Shown here in pieces: positions 35,990 to 45,076 of a DNA stretch of 64,000 nucleotides. The position numbers were made by a program, and so were the translations under genes. The DNA comes from Frigoriflavimonas asaccharolytica (GTDB lineage: Bacteria > Bacteroidota > Bacteroidia > Flavobacteriales > Weeksellaceae): contig NZ_JABSNO010000007.1 in NCBI RefSeq assembly GCF_013294015.1, forward strand, positions 62,001 to 126,000, given 5' to 3'. Below the pieces are notes generated by a model. That model worked only from the letters and a program-made list of their open reading frames with translations, did no database searches and had not been told where the DNA came from. Numbering within the stretch: the stretch's first letter is position 1; the number at the start of each line of letters is the position of its first letter.

Positions 35990-36193
35990 TTATTTTTTAA
36001 ATTTAAATTGATCATCTGGATGATCTTCAGCTAAAGGAGCATTCGCTTCTTCCTTATAATGATTTTTTGATCTTGAAAACACATACCAAACCAATGCGAT
36101 AAATATTAACATAAACAACAACATTGCTATTGTTTGATATAAACCAACATTACTACCATTTGATAAAATTTCTTTTAGACTTTGTGGTATCAT
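35990..36193 (-). CDS. ccoQ: CcoQ-like small subunit
   Basis: A 67-residue single-helix protein (helix about residues 20-40, IAMLLFMLIFIALVWYVF), then a basic and acidic tail. Size, position between ccoNO and ccoP and topology match CcoQ, which stabilises cbb3 oxidase. Sequence alone is not diagnostic. Confidence 0.8.
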   Translation of the reverse strand: MIPQSLKEILSNGSNVGLYQTIAMLLFMLIFIALVWYVFSRSKNHYKEEANAPLAEDHPDDQFKFKK

Positions 36194-36221
36194 ATTTATA
36201 AATTTTCTACTAAGACAAATT

Positions 36222-38489
36222 TTACTTTGTACTAGCAGTTTTTATTTCTGTAGTTTTTATATCTGTACCCAATCTTTGTAGGTAAGCTATCACAGCTACA
36301 ATTTCTTTTTTCTCAAGCTGATCAGATTCATTTCTATCTGCATAAGCTTTTTTAACGTCAGCTGCTTCAGAATAAATTTGTTTTACAATAAATTTCGCCT
36401 GATTATTTGCCCAAGCATCAATGGTATCGATTTCTGATTTCGTATAAGGAACATCAAAAACGTCTTTCATTAATACCAGTTTATCCTTCATTTGTGAACG
36501 ATCTAAATCGTTAGTTATTAACCATGGATATCTTGGCATAATAGAACCTGCGGAAGTAACTCTAGGATTTAGCATATGTTTGTAATGCCAAGAACTTGCA
36601 TTCTTTCCACCTTCTCTTTGCAAATCTGGTCCTGTTCTCTTAGATCCCCAAAGGAATGGCCTATCATATACAAATTCACCTGCCTTACTGTATTGCCCAT
36701 TTGCACCATTAAATCTAACAACCTCATCTCTAAAAGGCCTTACAAATTGAGAGTGGCATGCATTACAACCTTCCCTAATATATATATCTCTACCTTCTAA
36801 TTCCAAAGGTGAATAAGGTTTAACTGCAGCTATTGTTGGTACATTATCCTTGATCGTTAAGGTCGGTAGTATTTCTAATGAGCCACCAATTGCGACAGCA
36901 ACAAAAGATAAGACAGTTAATAAAACTGGCATTCTCTCCAACCATAGATGGAAACCTTCTCCTTCTTTTCTTTGTTTGCCAATGTTAGCCAATGCAGGCG
37001 CTTCAGCTGCTACATTTTTTTGGAAAGAACCAGCTCTTGCTGTTTTGTAAACATTCACACACATGAAAATCGCACCAGTCAAATAAAACAATCCACCTAA
37101 AACTCTTAATTGATAATAAGGTAGTATTTCTGCAAGAATCTCTAACCAGTTTTTATATAATAAAGTTCCGTCTGGGTTGAATTGTTTCCACATCAATCCT
37201 TGTGTAAATCCTGCGATATAAATAGGAACTGCATAAAAAATAATTCCTAATGTTCCCAACCAAAAATGCCAGTTCGCTAATTTTGTAGAATATAATTTTG
37301 TTCTCCACATAATTGGTACTAAGTAATAGATCATACCAAAGGTCATAAATCCATTCCAACCAAGTGCACCTACGTGTACGTGAGCAATAATCCAATCTGT
37401 AAAGTGTCCAATTTTATTCAAAGATTTTGTTGCTAAAAGTGGTCCCTCAAAAGTTGCCATACCATAGCAAGTTAATGCTACAACGAAAAACTTCAAAACA
37501 GGATTCTCTCGCACTTTATCCCATGCTCCACGAAGTGTAAGCAAACCGTTCAACATTCCTCCCCAAGATGGTGCAATCAACATAATTGAAAATCCTGTTC
37601 CCAAAGCTTGAGCCCAAGCTGGAATTGCAGTATACTGCAAATGGTGTGGACCTGCCCAAATATATACGAATATTAAAGACCAAAAGTGAATAATTGATAA
37701 CTTGTAAGAAAATACTGGTCTGTCTGCAGCTTTTGGGACAAAATAATACATCATACCCAAAACCGGAGTAGTCAATACAAACGCTACAGCGTTATGACCA
37801 TACCACCATTGAACCAAAGCATCTTTCACACCCGCGTAAGCAGAATAAGATTTCCAACCTGCAAAACTTATTGGCACCTCAAGATTATTAAAAATATGAA
37901 GCATTGCAATTGCAACCCACGTTCCTAAATAGAACCAGATAGCAACATATAAATGCCTAACCCTTCTTTTGGCGATGGTACCAAACATATTGATACCGAA
38001 TAAAACCCATATTATCGTAATGATAATATCTATTGGCCATTCGTGCTCCGCATATTCTTTTGAGGTATTGATACCCATTGCAAAAGTAATTACAGTTGCA
38101 ACAATCATCAATTGCCACGACCAGAAATGAATCCAAGATAGCGTATCGCTATACATTCTTGTTTTCAAAAGTCTTTGCATAGAGTAATAAGCTCCGGCAA
38201 AAAAACCATTCATTACAAAAGCAAAAATAACCGCACTTGTATGCATCATTCTTATCCTTCCAAAACCAAAGGCTCCTTGCGTATCTATAAGCCCTTGCAG
38301 AGAATTCACCCCGTGCAAACTATAAGTACTGGTATCATCTGTCCCAAATAATAACTCTGGTAATTCTGGATAGATAAGCATCGTAGCTGCTATAATTCCC
38401 AGTGTAAATCCAATGATAGCAAATACAATTGTGGCATAGAGAAATGCCCGAACTATATTATTATCATAACTAAATTTTTGTGTCTCCAT
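36222..38489 (-). CDS. ccoNO: cbb3 oxidase CcoN-CcoO fusion
   Basis: A 755-residue fusion. The first 480 or so residues are the heme-copper catalytic subunit CcoN, with many helices and His ligands (WWYGHNAVAFVLT, GPHHLQYTAIP, DWIIAHVHVGALGWNG). The C-terminal part is the membrane-bound c-type cytochrome CcoO, with one heme motif (REGCNACHSQFVRPFRDEV). It reduces oxygen with high affinity and pumps protons. N-O fusions are usual in Bacteroidota. It follows ccoS by 22 bp. Confidence 0.95.
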   Translation of the reverse strand: METQKFSYDNNIVRAFLYATIVFAIIGFTLGIIAATMLIYPELPELLFGTDDTSTYSLHGVNSLQGLIDTQGAFGFGRIRMMHTSAVIFAFVMNGFFAGAYYSMQRLLKTRMYSDTLSWIHFWSWQLMIVATVITFAMGINTSKEYAEHEWPIDIIITIIWVLFGINMFGTIAKRRVRHLYVAIWFYLGTWVAIAMLHIFNNLEVPISFAGWKSYSAYAGVKDALVQWWYGHNAVAFVLTTPVLGMMYYFVPKAADRPVFSYKLSIIHFWSLIFVYIWAGPHHLQYTAIPAWAQALGTGFSIMLIAPSWGGMLNGLLTLRGAWDKVRENPVLKFFVVALTCYGMATFEGPLLATKSLNKIGHFTDWIIAHVHVGALGWNGFMTFGMIYYLVPIMWRTKLYSTKLANWHFWLGTLGIIFYAVPIYIAGFTQGLMWKQFNPDGTLLYKNWLEILAEILPYYQLRVLGGLFYLTGAIFMCVNVYKTARAGSFQKNVAAEAPALANIGKQRKEGEGFHLWLERMPVLLTVLSFVAVAIGGSLEILPTLTIKDNVPTIAAVKPYSPLELEGRDIYIREGCNACHSQFVRPFRDEVVRFNGANGQYSKAGEFVYDRPFLWGSKRTGPDLQREGGKNASSWHYKHMLNPRVTSAGSIMPRYPWLITNDLDRSQMKDKLVLMKDVFDVPYTKSEIDTIDAWANNQAKFIVKQIYSEAADVKKAYADRNESDQLEKKEIVAVIAYLQRLGTDIKTTEIKTASTK

Positions 38490-38511
38490 AATGTATAATC
38501 ACTTTAAAGTA

Positions 38512-38700
38512 CTAAATATTTTCTTCAGATTTAGCATCTGACTCTTTTTTTTCTTTGATGATTTCTGTGTCTAGAAGCATTCTAACAGCAGGAGATTCAT
38601 CATCTTCAAATTGTCCGTTTCTGGCATTTACAATAAAAATAATCAAAAATATTACAGCTAAAGAAACGCTGCAGATAATCATTAAATATAGTATATCCAT
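38512..38700 (-). CDS. ccoS: cbb3 assembly protein CcoS
   Basis: A 62-residue single-helix protein (MDILYLMIICSVSLAVIFLI at the N-terminus), then the FEDDESPAVRML segment typical of CcoS. The family is needed to insert heme and copper into CcoN. A GTG at 38730 would add ten residues, but the ATG at 38700 gives the standard N-terminus, and a TATCTTTG promoter element lies at 38714-38707 just before it. Confidence 0.88.
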   Translation of the reverse strand: MDILYLMIICSVSLAVIFLIIFIVNARNGQFEDDESPAVRMLLDTEIIKEKKESDAKSEENI

Positions 38701-38706
38701 CGTTAG

Positions 38707-38741
38707 CAAAGATAGGAATTTTAGATGCACAATTTAACAAA
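38707..38741 (-). promoter_or_regulatory. putative promoter of ccoS-ccoNOQP-GH operon
   Basis: Minus strand: TTTG at 38741-38738, 23-bp spacer, TATCTTTG at 38714-38707. The -7 element ends 6 nt before the ccoS ATG, implying a very short or absent leader. An FNR-like box lies 5 bp upstream of the -33 element. Confidence 0.55.
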
Positions 38742-38746
38742 AATTT

Positions 38747-38760
38747 ATGAGATTAATCAG
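38747..38760. promoter_or_regulatory. FNR-like box upstream of ccoS
   Basis: ATGAGATTAATCAG matches TTGAT-N4-ATCAA at 7 of 10 positions and sits just upstream of the ccoS promoter. It is weaker than the site at 41257. Confidence 0.35.
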
Positions 38761-38813
38761 AAATGTTTTGTTTTTCCAAATTTATAAAAATTCTAAATAG
38801 TAATCAAGCCAAA

Positions 38814-41186
38814 CTACTGCTTAAAGTATTTTTTACCAGATACAAATGTTGCGACACTTGTAAAAATTACAACGCTAATGGAACTTGCCGGCATCAAAAT
38901 AGCTGCTACCAAAGGCGAAAGATGACCTGTAACGGCAAAGCCAAGACCTATCACATTATACATTAAACTCACCGCAAAAGTGAATTTCACGATCCTCATT
39001 GCGTCTTTGCTCAATTTTAGAAAATCTGGCAAATATTTCAACTGATCTCCATTCATGATTACATCTGAAGCTGGCGTGAAGGAATTGCCATCATCCGAAA
39101 TTGCAATACCTACATTACTCTGTTTCAGCGCTCCTGCATCATTTAAACCATCACCCATCATCGCAACTTTTTCTGTAGAATTTTGCAAAACTTCTACAAA
39201 TTTCAATTTATCTTCCGGACTTTGATTAAATGCTAATTGAGAATCTTTAGGTAAAATAGACCTCAGTTTTTCCTCCTCAGATGCATTATCTCCACTTAAA
39301 ATATGAATGGTGTACTTTTCTAATTTCTTAAACAACTCCTGCAATCCTATCCTGTACTCGTTTTTAAAAGTATACTTTCCTAAGAACTCATTTTCTTTTT
39401 TGATGTAAACCGCCGTTTCCAAATTACTAGCCTCTTCTCCTAAAAATTTAGCAGAGCCAATAGTGTAATTTTTACCCCTCACAACACCAGAATATCCTTT
39501 TCCTGCAGTTTCCACAAAATTTTCAATCGGAAAATACCCATCTGCAATATCTACAAAATCATACAAAGTTTTGGAAAGCGGATGGTTGGAATTTTTGAGC
39601 AAAGTTTTGATATTTTGCAGATCAAATTCATATATTTCTGTACCAATATACTTAATATTAGATTTTTTATTTTCAGTAATGGTTCCTGTTTTATCAAAAA
39701 CCAATGTCTCTATTTTGCTTAGCTTTTCTATTGTTAGTGTATCTTTTACGTAAAATTTATTTCTGCCCATTATCCGCATAATGTGTCCGAAAGTAAAAGG
39801 TGCAGAAAGCGCCAAAGCACATGGACAAGCAATGATCAAAATAGCAGAAACTACCTGAAACATTTTGTCAAAATCTATTTGATACCAATAAATTCCAGAA
39901 ATAATTGTAATCGTTAAAATACCGATTGTAAAGTATTTGCTGATGGTATTTGTAAGTGTATCTAATCCTGTTTCTGTTTTTTTAAAAGCTTCCTTATTCC
40001 AAAGTTGTGTTAGATAACTTTGATCTACATTTTTGATAACTTCCAGCTCCAAAATTGCCCCAGATTGCTTGCCTCCCGCAAAAATTTTATCTCCTGGTTG
40101 TTTAGTAATCGTCGCACTTTCTCCCGTGATGAAACTATTATCAACGTTTCCATCCCCTTTAATTAGAATACAATCTACAGGAATAATTTCCTGATTTCTC
40201 ACCATTATTCTATCTCCAACTTTTAATTCAGATAAAAGAATATTTTCCTGCGCACCGTTGAAATCTATTTTTGTAACAGCAATTGGATAGAAAGATTTGT
40301 AGTCTCTATCGTAAGAAAGAGCGCTATACGTTCTTCTTTGAAATAGTTTGCCAGCAAGCATAAAGAATAACAGACCGCACAAAGTATCAAAATATCCTGC
40401 GCCGTAATCCGTAAGAACCTCATATAAACTACGGAGAAATAATACCAAAATACCTAAAACGATCGGAACATCTATATTGATGGTTTTATTTTTTAACCCA
40501 AACCACGCAGATTTAAAATAATCTGAAGCCGAATAAAAAACAACTGGTATTGAAAGCAAAACCATCAAAAAACGAAATAAATATTTATAGCGCTCCATCC
40601 AGAAATCTCCTCCACCAATATATTCTGGAAAAGTGAAAAACATTCCGTTTCCGAAAGCGAAACCTGCTATTGCGAGTTTTATAATTAAGGTTTTATCCAG
40701 GGTAACTTCCGTTTTGTCGCTACTTTCTAAATTTATGACTGGTTTGTACCCAAGATTACTTAGAAAAGTTGCCAATTCACTCAACGGTAACTCTAAATGA
40801 TTAAAAGAAACCTGCACCGTTTTGCGTGTGAAGTTTACTTGAGAATATTTGATATTACTATTAATATTTTGCAAACTTTCTAGCAACCAAATACAAGAGG
40901 AACAGTGAATTACAGGAATTTCGAAAGTCACCAAGCTCGTCTCGCCTTCAGAAAAATCTACTACTGTATTGAAAATTTCTGGAGTATCTAAATATTCGAA
41001 TTGCGTGGTATTATCCGAATTTGGTTTGATACCTGCATTCTTATTTAATTCATAAAAATTATCTAAATCATGGATATTTAGAATTTCAAAAACAGACTTG
41101 CAACCATTGCAGCAAAAGAGATGATCATCAAAGGTAATTCTCTCTTTTTCAATCGGCTGTCCACAATGAAAACAATTTTCTTGCAA
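38814..41186 (-). CDS. ccoI: CcoI/FixI copper-transporting P-type ATPase
   Basis: A 790-residue P1B ATPase. It has an N-terminal Cys-rich segment (CFHCGQPI...LFCCNGCKSVF), a heavy-metal domain (VIHCSSCIWLLES), the membrane CPC motif (ACPCALALS), the phosphorylation site DKTGTIT and the hinge GDGLNDAGAL. In cbb3 loci this pump supplies copper for the CcoN active site. The start is TTG (MQENCFHC), with TAATTTTG at 41213-41206 upstream on the minus strand. An 83-bp gap separates it from ccoS. Confidence 0.93.
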   Translation of the reverse strand: MQENCFHCGQPIEKERITFDDHLFCCNGCKSVFEILNIHDLDNFYELNKNAGIKPNSDNTTQFEYLDTPEIFNTVVDFSEGETSLVTFEIPVIHCSSCIWLLESLQNINSNIKYSQVNFTRKTVQVSFNHLELPLSELATFLSNLGYKPVINLESSDKTEVTLDKTLIIKLAIAGFAFGNGMFFTFPEYIGGGDFWMERYKYLFRFLMVLLSIPVVFYSASDYFKSAWFGLKNKTINIDVPIVLGILVLFLRSLYEVLTDYGAGYFDTLCGLLFFMLAGKLFQRRTYSALSYDRDYKSFYPIAVTKIDFNGAQENILLSELKVGDRIMVRNQEIIPVDCILIKGDGNVDNSFITGESATITKQPGDKIFAGGKQSGAILELEVIKNVDQSYLTQLWNKEAFKKTETGLDTLTNTISKYFTIGILTITIISGIYWYQIDFDKMFQVVSAILIIACPCALALSAPFTFGHIMRIMGRNKFYVKDTLTIEKLSKIETLVFDKTGTITENKKSNIKYIGTEIYEFDLQNIKTLLKNSNHPLSKTLYDFVDIADGYFPIENFVETAGKGYSGVVRGKNYTIGSAKFLGEEASNLETAVYIKKENEFLGKYTFKNEYRIGLQELFKKLEKYTIHILSGDNASEEEKLRSILPKDSQLAFNQSPEDKLKFVEVLQNSTEKVAMMGDGLNDAGALKQSNVGIAISDDGNSFTPASDVIMNGDQLKYLPDFLKLSKDAMRIVKFTFAVSLMYNVIGLGFAVTGHLSPLVAAILMPASSISVVIFTSVATFVSGKKYFKQ

Positions 41187-41225
41187 TTTATTTTATTTAA
41201 TTATGCAAAATTAAGGCAAAAAAGA

Positions 41226-41256
41226 TTGTCTTTTATCCTTATAATAGTTAAATTCG
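41226..41256 (+). promoter_or_regulatory. putative promoter of Crp/Fnr regulator gene
   Basis: TTG at 41226-41228, 20-bp spacer, then TAAATTCG (one mismatch to TAnnTTTG) at 41249-41256. The FNR-like box begins at the next base. Confidence 0.4.
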
Positions 41257-41270
41257 CTGATAAATATCAT
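41257..41270. promoter_or_regulatory. FNR-like box next to crp/fnr start
   Basis: CTGATAAATATCAT matches TTGAT-N4-ATCAA except at the two outermost bases; the inner TGAT/ATCA arms are perfect. It covers the expected transcription start of the regulator gene and lies about 63 bp upstream of the likely ccoI start site. Confidence 0.55.
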
Positions 41271-41274
41271 TGGT

Positions 41275-41988
41275 ATGTCTTTAGAAAAGCAGGAGCAAAT
41301 AGAGGATCAAATTTCCCGAGTATTTAACGAAAAATTCTACAGTGAATCTCTGCCGAAAGCAGATTATGAAGCCTATATGAACGCTCGCGAAAAATTAACC
41401 TTCAAAAAAGGAGAACTTATATTCGAAGATGGCGCGGAATCTAAAGGCGTATACTTCGTAGAACACGGGACAGCCAAACTTTCAAAATCTGGCGTTTACG
41501 GCAAAGATCAAATTTTAAGATTTATAAAAGAGGGAGATCTAATTGGCTATCGTTCTCTATTGATAGGCGAAAAAATACAGGCAAAAGCCGAAGCTATGAC
41601 GGATGTGGAAATAGTATTCGTGCCAGGTGAAATATTCATAAATATTTTGAAGGTAGATTCTAAATTATCTTTCGCCTTATTGCAAAAAATAGCGTACGAA
41701 TTGGGAGAATCTTCTAATACGATTACATTTTTAGCCCAAAAAACAGTGCGAGAAAGATTGGCAGAAATCCTATTGTTATTAGAACAAAAATTGGGTGTAG
41801 ATCCCGAAGGATTTATAAAAATATCTTTAACCCGAGAAGAAATCGCCAATTTAATAGGAACTGCTACGGAAAGCGCTATTCGTTTGATTTCAGAATTTAA
41901 ACAAGATAAATTAATAGAAACAGAAGGAAGAAATATCCGTATTTTAGACAGAGAAAAATTAATAAAATTGGGCCATGTAGTTCTCTAA
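41275..41988 (+). CDS. Crp/Fnr-family transcriptional regulator
   Basis: A 237-residue regulator with an N-terminal cyclic-nucleotide-binding-like domain (about residues 25-140) and a C-terminal winged helix (LTREEIANLIGTATESAIRLIS) that keeps the Glu and Arg used for base contacts in Crp and Fnr. It contains no cysteine, so it cannot hold an FNR-type iron-sulfur cluster. It is divergent from the cbb3 locus, and FNR-like boxes lie on both sides of that locus, so it probably controls it. Confidence 0.88.
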   Translation: MSLEKQEQIEDQISRVFNEKFYSESLPKADYEAYMNAREKLTFKKGELIFEDGAESKGVYFVEHGTAKLSKSGVYGKDQILRFIKEGDLIGYRSLLIGEKIQAKAEAMTDVEIVFVPGEIFINILKVDSKLSFALLQKIAYELGESSNTITFLAQKTVRERLAEILLLLEQKLGVDPEGFIKISLTREEIANLIGTATESAIRLISEFKQDKLIETEGRNIRILDREKLIKLGHVVL

Positions 41989-42117
41989 AGTTAATAATCA
42001 GAAGAAGAAGGTCTACAGTTTTTCCAACTTATATATAGATAAAGACTTTTTCCAAACTTATCTACTTCTATTTTCAGACTTTCTTCATCCAACTTTAAAC
42101 AAAAAAAGTAAAAAACC

Positions 42118-42933
42118 ATGTCAGTACACAAAGATGTAAAAAGAGTTACCACAGAAACGCTTCGAAAAATGAAATTCGATAGCGAAAAAATCACCATGCT
42201 TACTGCGTATGATTTTACAACTGCAAAAATGGTAGATGTAGGTGGAATAGATGCTATTTTGGTGGGAGATTCTGCAGCAAATGTAATGGCAGGACATGAA
42301 ACTACGCTTCCTATTACATTAGACCAAATGATTTACCATGCGCAATGCGTGGTTCGTGGTGTAGAGCGAGCTTTGGTGGTGGTAGATTTACCTTTCGGAA
42401 GTTACCAAAGTGACCCGCAAAAAGCCTTGGATTCTGCCGTGAGAATCATGAAAGAATCTGGAGCACATGCAGTAAAATTAGAAGGTGGTGAAGAAGTAGC
42501 AGAATCTGTGAAAAGAATCATCAATGCCGGAATTCCCGTAATGGCACATTTGGGATTAACGCCGCAAAGCATCTATCAATTTGGAACTTATAAAGTACGT
42601 GCAAAAGAAGAAGAAGAGGCAGAGAAACTGATGAGAGATGCTAAATTATTAGAAGATTTAGGATGTTTTGCCTTAGTTCTAGAAAAAATTCCGGCAACGT
42701 TTGCCAAAAAAGTCTCAGAAAGCATTACGATCCCAACCATCGGTATTGGAGCTGGTAAAGATTGTGATGGGCAAGTTTTAGTGTATCATGATATGGTGGG
42801 AATGAATAAAGATTTCACCCCAAAATTTTTGAGAAGATATTTAGATTTATATTCAGAAATTTCTGGAGCTGTTGCTCAGTATGTACAAGATGTAAAAAGT
42901 GTAAACTTCCCGAATGATAAAGAAAGTTATTAA
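42118..42933 (+). CDS. panB: 3-methyl-2-oxobutanoate hydroxymethyltransferase
   Basis: A 271-residue TIM-barrel enzyme that makes ketopantoate from 2-oxoisovalerate and methylene-THF, the first step to pantothenate and CoA. Characteristic segments: [31 protein letters not shown] and [11 protein letters not shown]. No other pantothenate gene is adjacent. Its last 20 bp overlap the next gene, which suggests coupling. Confidence 0.94.
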   Translation: MSVHKDVKRVTTETLRKMKFDSEKITMLTAYDFTTAKMVDVGGIDAILVGDSAANVMAGHETTLPITLDQMIYHAQCVVRGVERALVVVDLPFGSYQSDPQKALDSAVRIMKESGAHAVKLEGGEEVAESVKRIINAGIPVMAHLGLTPQSIYQFGTYKVRAKEEEEAEKLMRDAKLLEDLGCFALVLEKIPATFAKKVSESITIPTIGIGAGKDCDGQVLVYHDMVGMNKDFTPKFLRRYLDLYSEISGAVAQYVQDVKSVNFPNDKESY

Positions 42934-43762
42934 AAATTTATCTTTATTCCTTATTATTTTACTTTTTTATAATTGTTCAGTTTTAAAAAATAACGACAGA
43001 ACATTTACAGAAATAAATGACCACAAAGATTCTACTGCAGATATTTCTAGAATTAAATTTATAAAAAATTTAGACTACTCAGATTTTAAAGAAGGTAAAT
43101 TTGACGATAAAAATCTAACGGTAAATTATAGATTGCTGAAGCCGAAAACGATTGCAAAAAATAAAAAATATCCTTTAGTTTTAGTTTTTCACGGTTCTGG
43201 AGCAATAGGCACAAACAATACTTCGCAAATGGGAGTTCTATCAAAAATGTGGCTATTACCAGAAAATAGAGAAAAACATCCTGTATATGTACTGTCCCCA
43301 CAATTTCCGGTAAGATCTTCTAATTATCATTTAGACGAGAATAGAAATGTGCAAGTTTCCGAATCTAATGAATATTTGGATTTAGTTTTAAATTCTGTAG
43401 ATTCGCTCTCGAAAACTGAAAACATAGATGAAAATAAAATTTATGTTATCGGATTTTCTATGGGAGGAGCAACCGTGATGAATGCAATTTCTAAAAGGCC
43501 AGATTTATTTGCTGCTGCCATCAATATTTCGGGCATTTCTGAATTTTCTAATGAGATAAATTTAAAAAAATTACCGATTTGGATCGTTCATGGAGGTTTA
43601 GATACAGACAATAAACCAGAAAGTAATTTGAAATTTTACGACGAAATGAAAAATTCTGGAAATGTGAAATTTTGGAAATACAAAGACAAATACCACAACA
43701 ATATATTATCCGCCGAACTGGTGAAGGAAATTCCACAATGGATTTTTAAATATAAAAAATAA
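42914..43762 (+). CDS. alpha/beta hydrolase lipoprotein (esterase/peptidase-like)
   Basis: A 282-residue predicted lipoprotein (lipobox YNC, Cys21) of the prolyl-oligopeptidase-like hydrolase group (COG4099 type). The nucleophile elbow is GFSMGG with Ser182; Asp in HGGLDTDN and His in KYHNN complete a likely triad near the C-terminus. [13 protein letters not shown] is the oxyanion region. The substrate is unknown. It starts inside panB in another frame. Confidence 0.8.
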   Translation: MIKKVIKNLSLFLIILLFYNCSVLKNNDRTFTEINDHKDSTADISRIKFIKNLDYSDFKEGKFDDKNLTVNYRLLKPKTIAKNKKYPLVLVFHGSGAIGTNNTSQMGVLSKMWLLPENREKHPVYVLSPQFPVRSSNYHLDENRNVQVSESNEYLDLVLNSVDSLSKTENIDENKIYVIGFSMGGATVMNAISKRPDLFAAAINISGISEFSNEINLKKLPIWIVHGGLDTDNKPESNLKFYDEMKNSGNVKFWKYKDKYHNNILSAELVKEIPQWIFKYKK

Positions 43763-43848
43763 AATGAAATCGCCAACAATAATTCGGTAACCAAACACCA
43801 AGAAATCTAGCGATTCCATATGACCTCAAAAAATATTAAAATCTACTT

Positions 43849-44178
43849 ATGAAAAATACACAACAAATACAAGGCATCGTTTCCATTGCAGCATTAGCTT
43901 GCTTGGCAATTGGTTGGTTCAAATTGCTATCGCCAGAAGTGAACGATATACTTTATCATCAAGTTTTCTATGCGTTGATTGGCATCAGTTTTTATTTACA
44001 AGCGCCAACTTTAGCGAATCCAAAATTCGTATATCCTATGTATGGAGCTGCTGCACTTTGTGTAATTGGTGCTGTATTGCCAGTAAACCTGGGACTTACC
44101 TTTATAAAAACAATTGGGCTTTTTGCGGGAGTGATAATTTCTTTGATTGGAAGACCAAAGGCTATAAAAAAAGACTAA
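43849..44178 (+). CDS. small membrane protein of unknown function
   Basis: A 109-residue hydrophobic protein with about four short helices, such as GIVSIAALACLAIGWFKLL and LTFIKTIGLFAGVIISLIG. No family is recognised. Its stop overlaps the start of the pseudouridine synthase gene by one base (TAATG), so the two are co-transcribed. Confidence 0.7.
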   Translation: MKNTQQIQGIVSIAALACLAIGWFKLLSPEVNDILYHQVFYALIGISFYLQAPTLANPKFVYPMYGAAALCVIGAVLPVNLGLTFIKTIGLFAGVIISLIGRPKAIKKD

Positions 44179-44873
44179 TGGCAAATCAAAATTTTCAAGA
44201 ATCTCAAATTCTTTTTGAAGACAATCATCTTCTTATCATCAACAAAAAAGCCGGACAACTAGTGCAAGGCGATAAAACTGGTGATGAATCTTTAATTGAA
44301 GGCATCAAAAATTTTATTAAAAAAAGAGACGAAAAACCAGGTAATGTTTTTCTTGGTTTAGTTCACAGAATTGATAGACCAACTTCTGGTTGCGTAATTT
44401 ACGCGAAAACTTCTAAAGGTTTGACGCGCTTAACGGTGATGGTGAAAAACAGAGAAATTGTGAAGACTTATTGGGCAGTTGTACCAAAAGTAGAAATTTC
44501 AAAGGCTCAAAAATTGAAACATTATCTGAAGAAAAACGAGAAGAATAATAAATCTACCGTTTTTCCAAAGCCAACAGAAGGTGCTAAAGAAGCTGTTTTA
44601 AATTACGAAATCATCAAGATTTTGGATAATTTCCAACTGCTGGAAATCGATTTAGAAACGGGTCGTCATCATCAAATTCGGGCGCAACTTTCTAAAATTG
44701 GAGCATCAATAAAAGGCGATTTAAAATATGGAGCAGCCCGCTCTAATGCCGATGGTGGAATTCATCTTCATGCAAGAAAATTAGAATTTTTGCATCCTGT
44801 AACGAAAGAAAATATTGTTGTAACTGCGCCTGTTCCAAGTGGAGACACTATTTGGGAAGCGTGTGAAATTTAG
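44178..44873 (+). CDS. RluA-family pseudouridine synthase
   Basis: A 231-residue pseudouridine synthase without an S4 domain. The catalytic motif is HRIDRPTSG with Asp66; KTYWAVV and ETGRHHQIRAQL are further family segments. It isomerises uridine in rRNA or tRNA; the site is unknown. The frame stays open upstream to 43899, but that part overlaps the preceding gene, so the ATG at 44178 is used. A strong terminator follows. Confidence 0.9.
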   Translation: MANQNFQESQILFEDNHLLIINKKAGQLVQGDKTGDESLIEGIKNFIKKRDEKPGNVFLGLVHRIDRPTSGCVIYAKTSKGLTRLTVMVKNREIVKTYWAVVPKVEISKAQKLKHYLKKNEKNNKSTVFPKPTEGAKEAVLNYEIIKILDNFQLLEIDLETGRHHQIRAQLSKIGASIKGDLKYGAARSNADGGIHLHARKLEFLHPVTKENIVVTAPVPSGDTIWEACEI

Positions 44874-44919
44874 CAATACAAAACTTTAAATCGCAAATTA
44901 CAAACTCATAAAAATTTAT

Positions 44920-44963
44920 AGAAACCGAAAAATTTGTTTGAATTTTTCGGTTTCTATTTATTT
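44920..44963 (+). terminator. terminator after pseudouridine synthase gene
   Basis: Perfect 15-bp stem (AGAAACCGAAAAATT and its complement) with loop TGTTTG and a following T-rich run. Confidence 0.9.
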
Positions 44964-45051
44964 TTGGAAATAAATATTGTAATTCTAAGGTTATTTTTTC
45001 TCATTTAAGTAAATAGACGACTTTACAATCCTATATAATTTAATAATTCCC

Positions 45052-45059
45052 TATTTTTG
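45052..45059 (+). promoter_or_regulatory. putative -7 element of glyS
   Basis: TATTTTTG matches TAnnTTTG, 17 nt before the glyS ATG. No clear -33 element. Confidence 0.4.
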
Positions 45060-45076
45060 CCACAAATTTATTTATT

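Noticed and set aside
43899-44177. Long in-frame extension of the pseudouridine synthase gene
   Set aside because: It is antagonistic to the membrane protein gene in another frame and contains no synthase sequence; the family start is at 44178.
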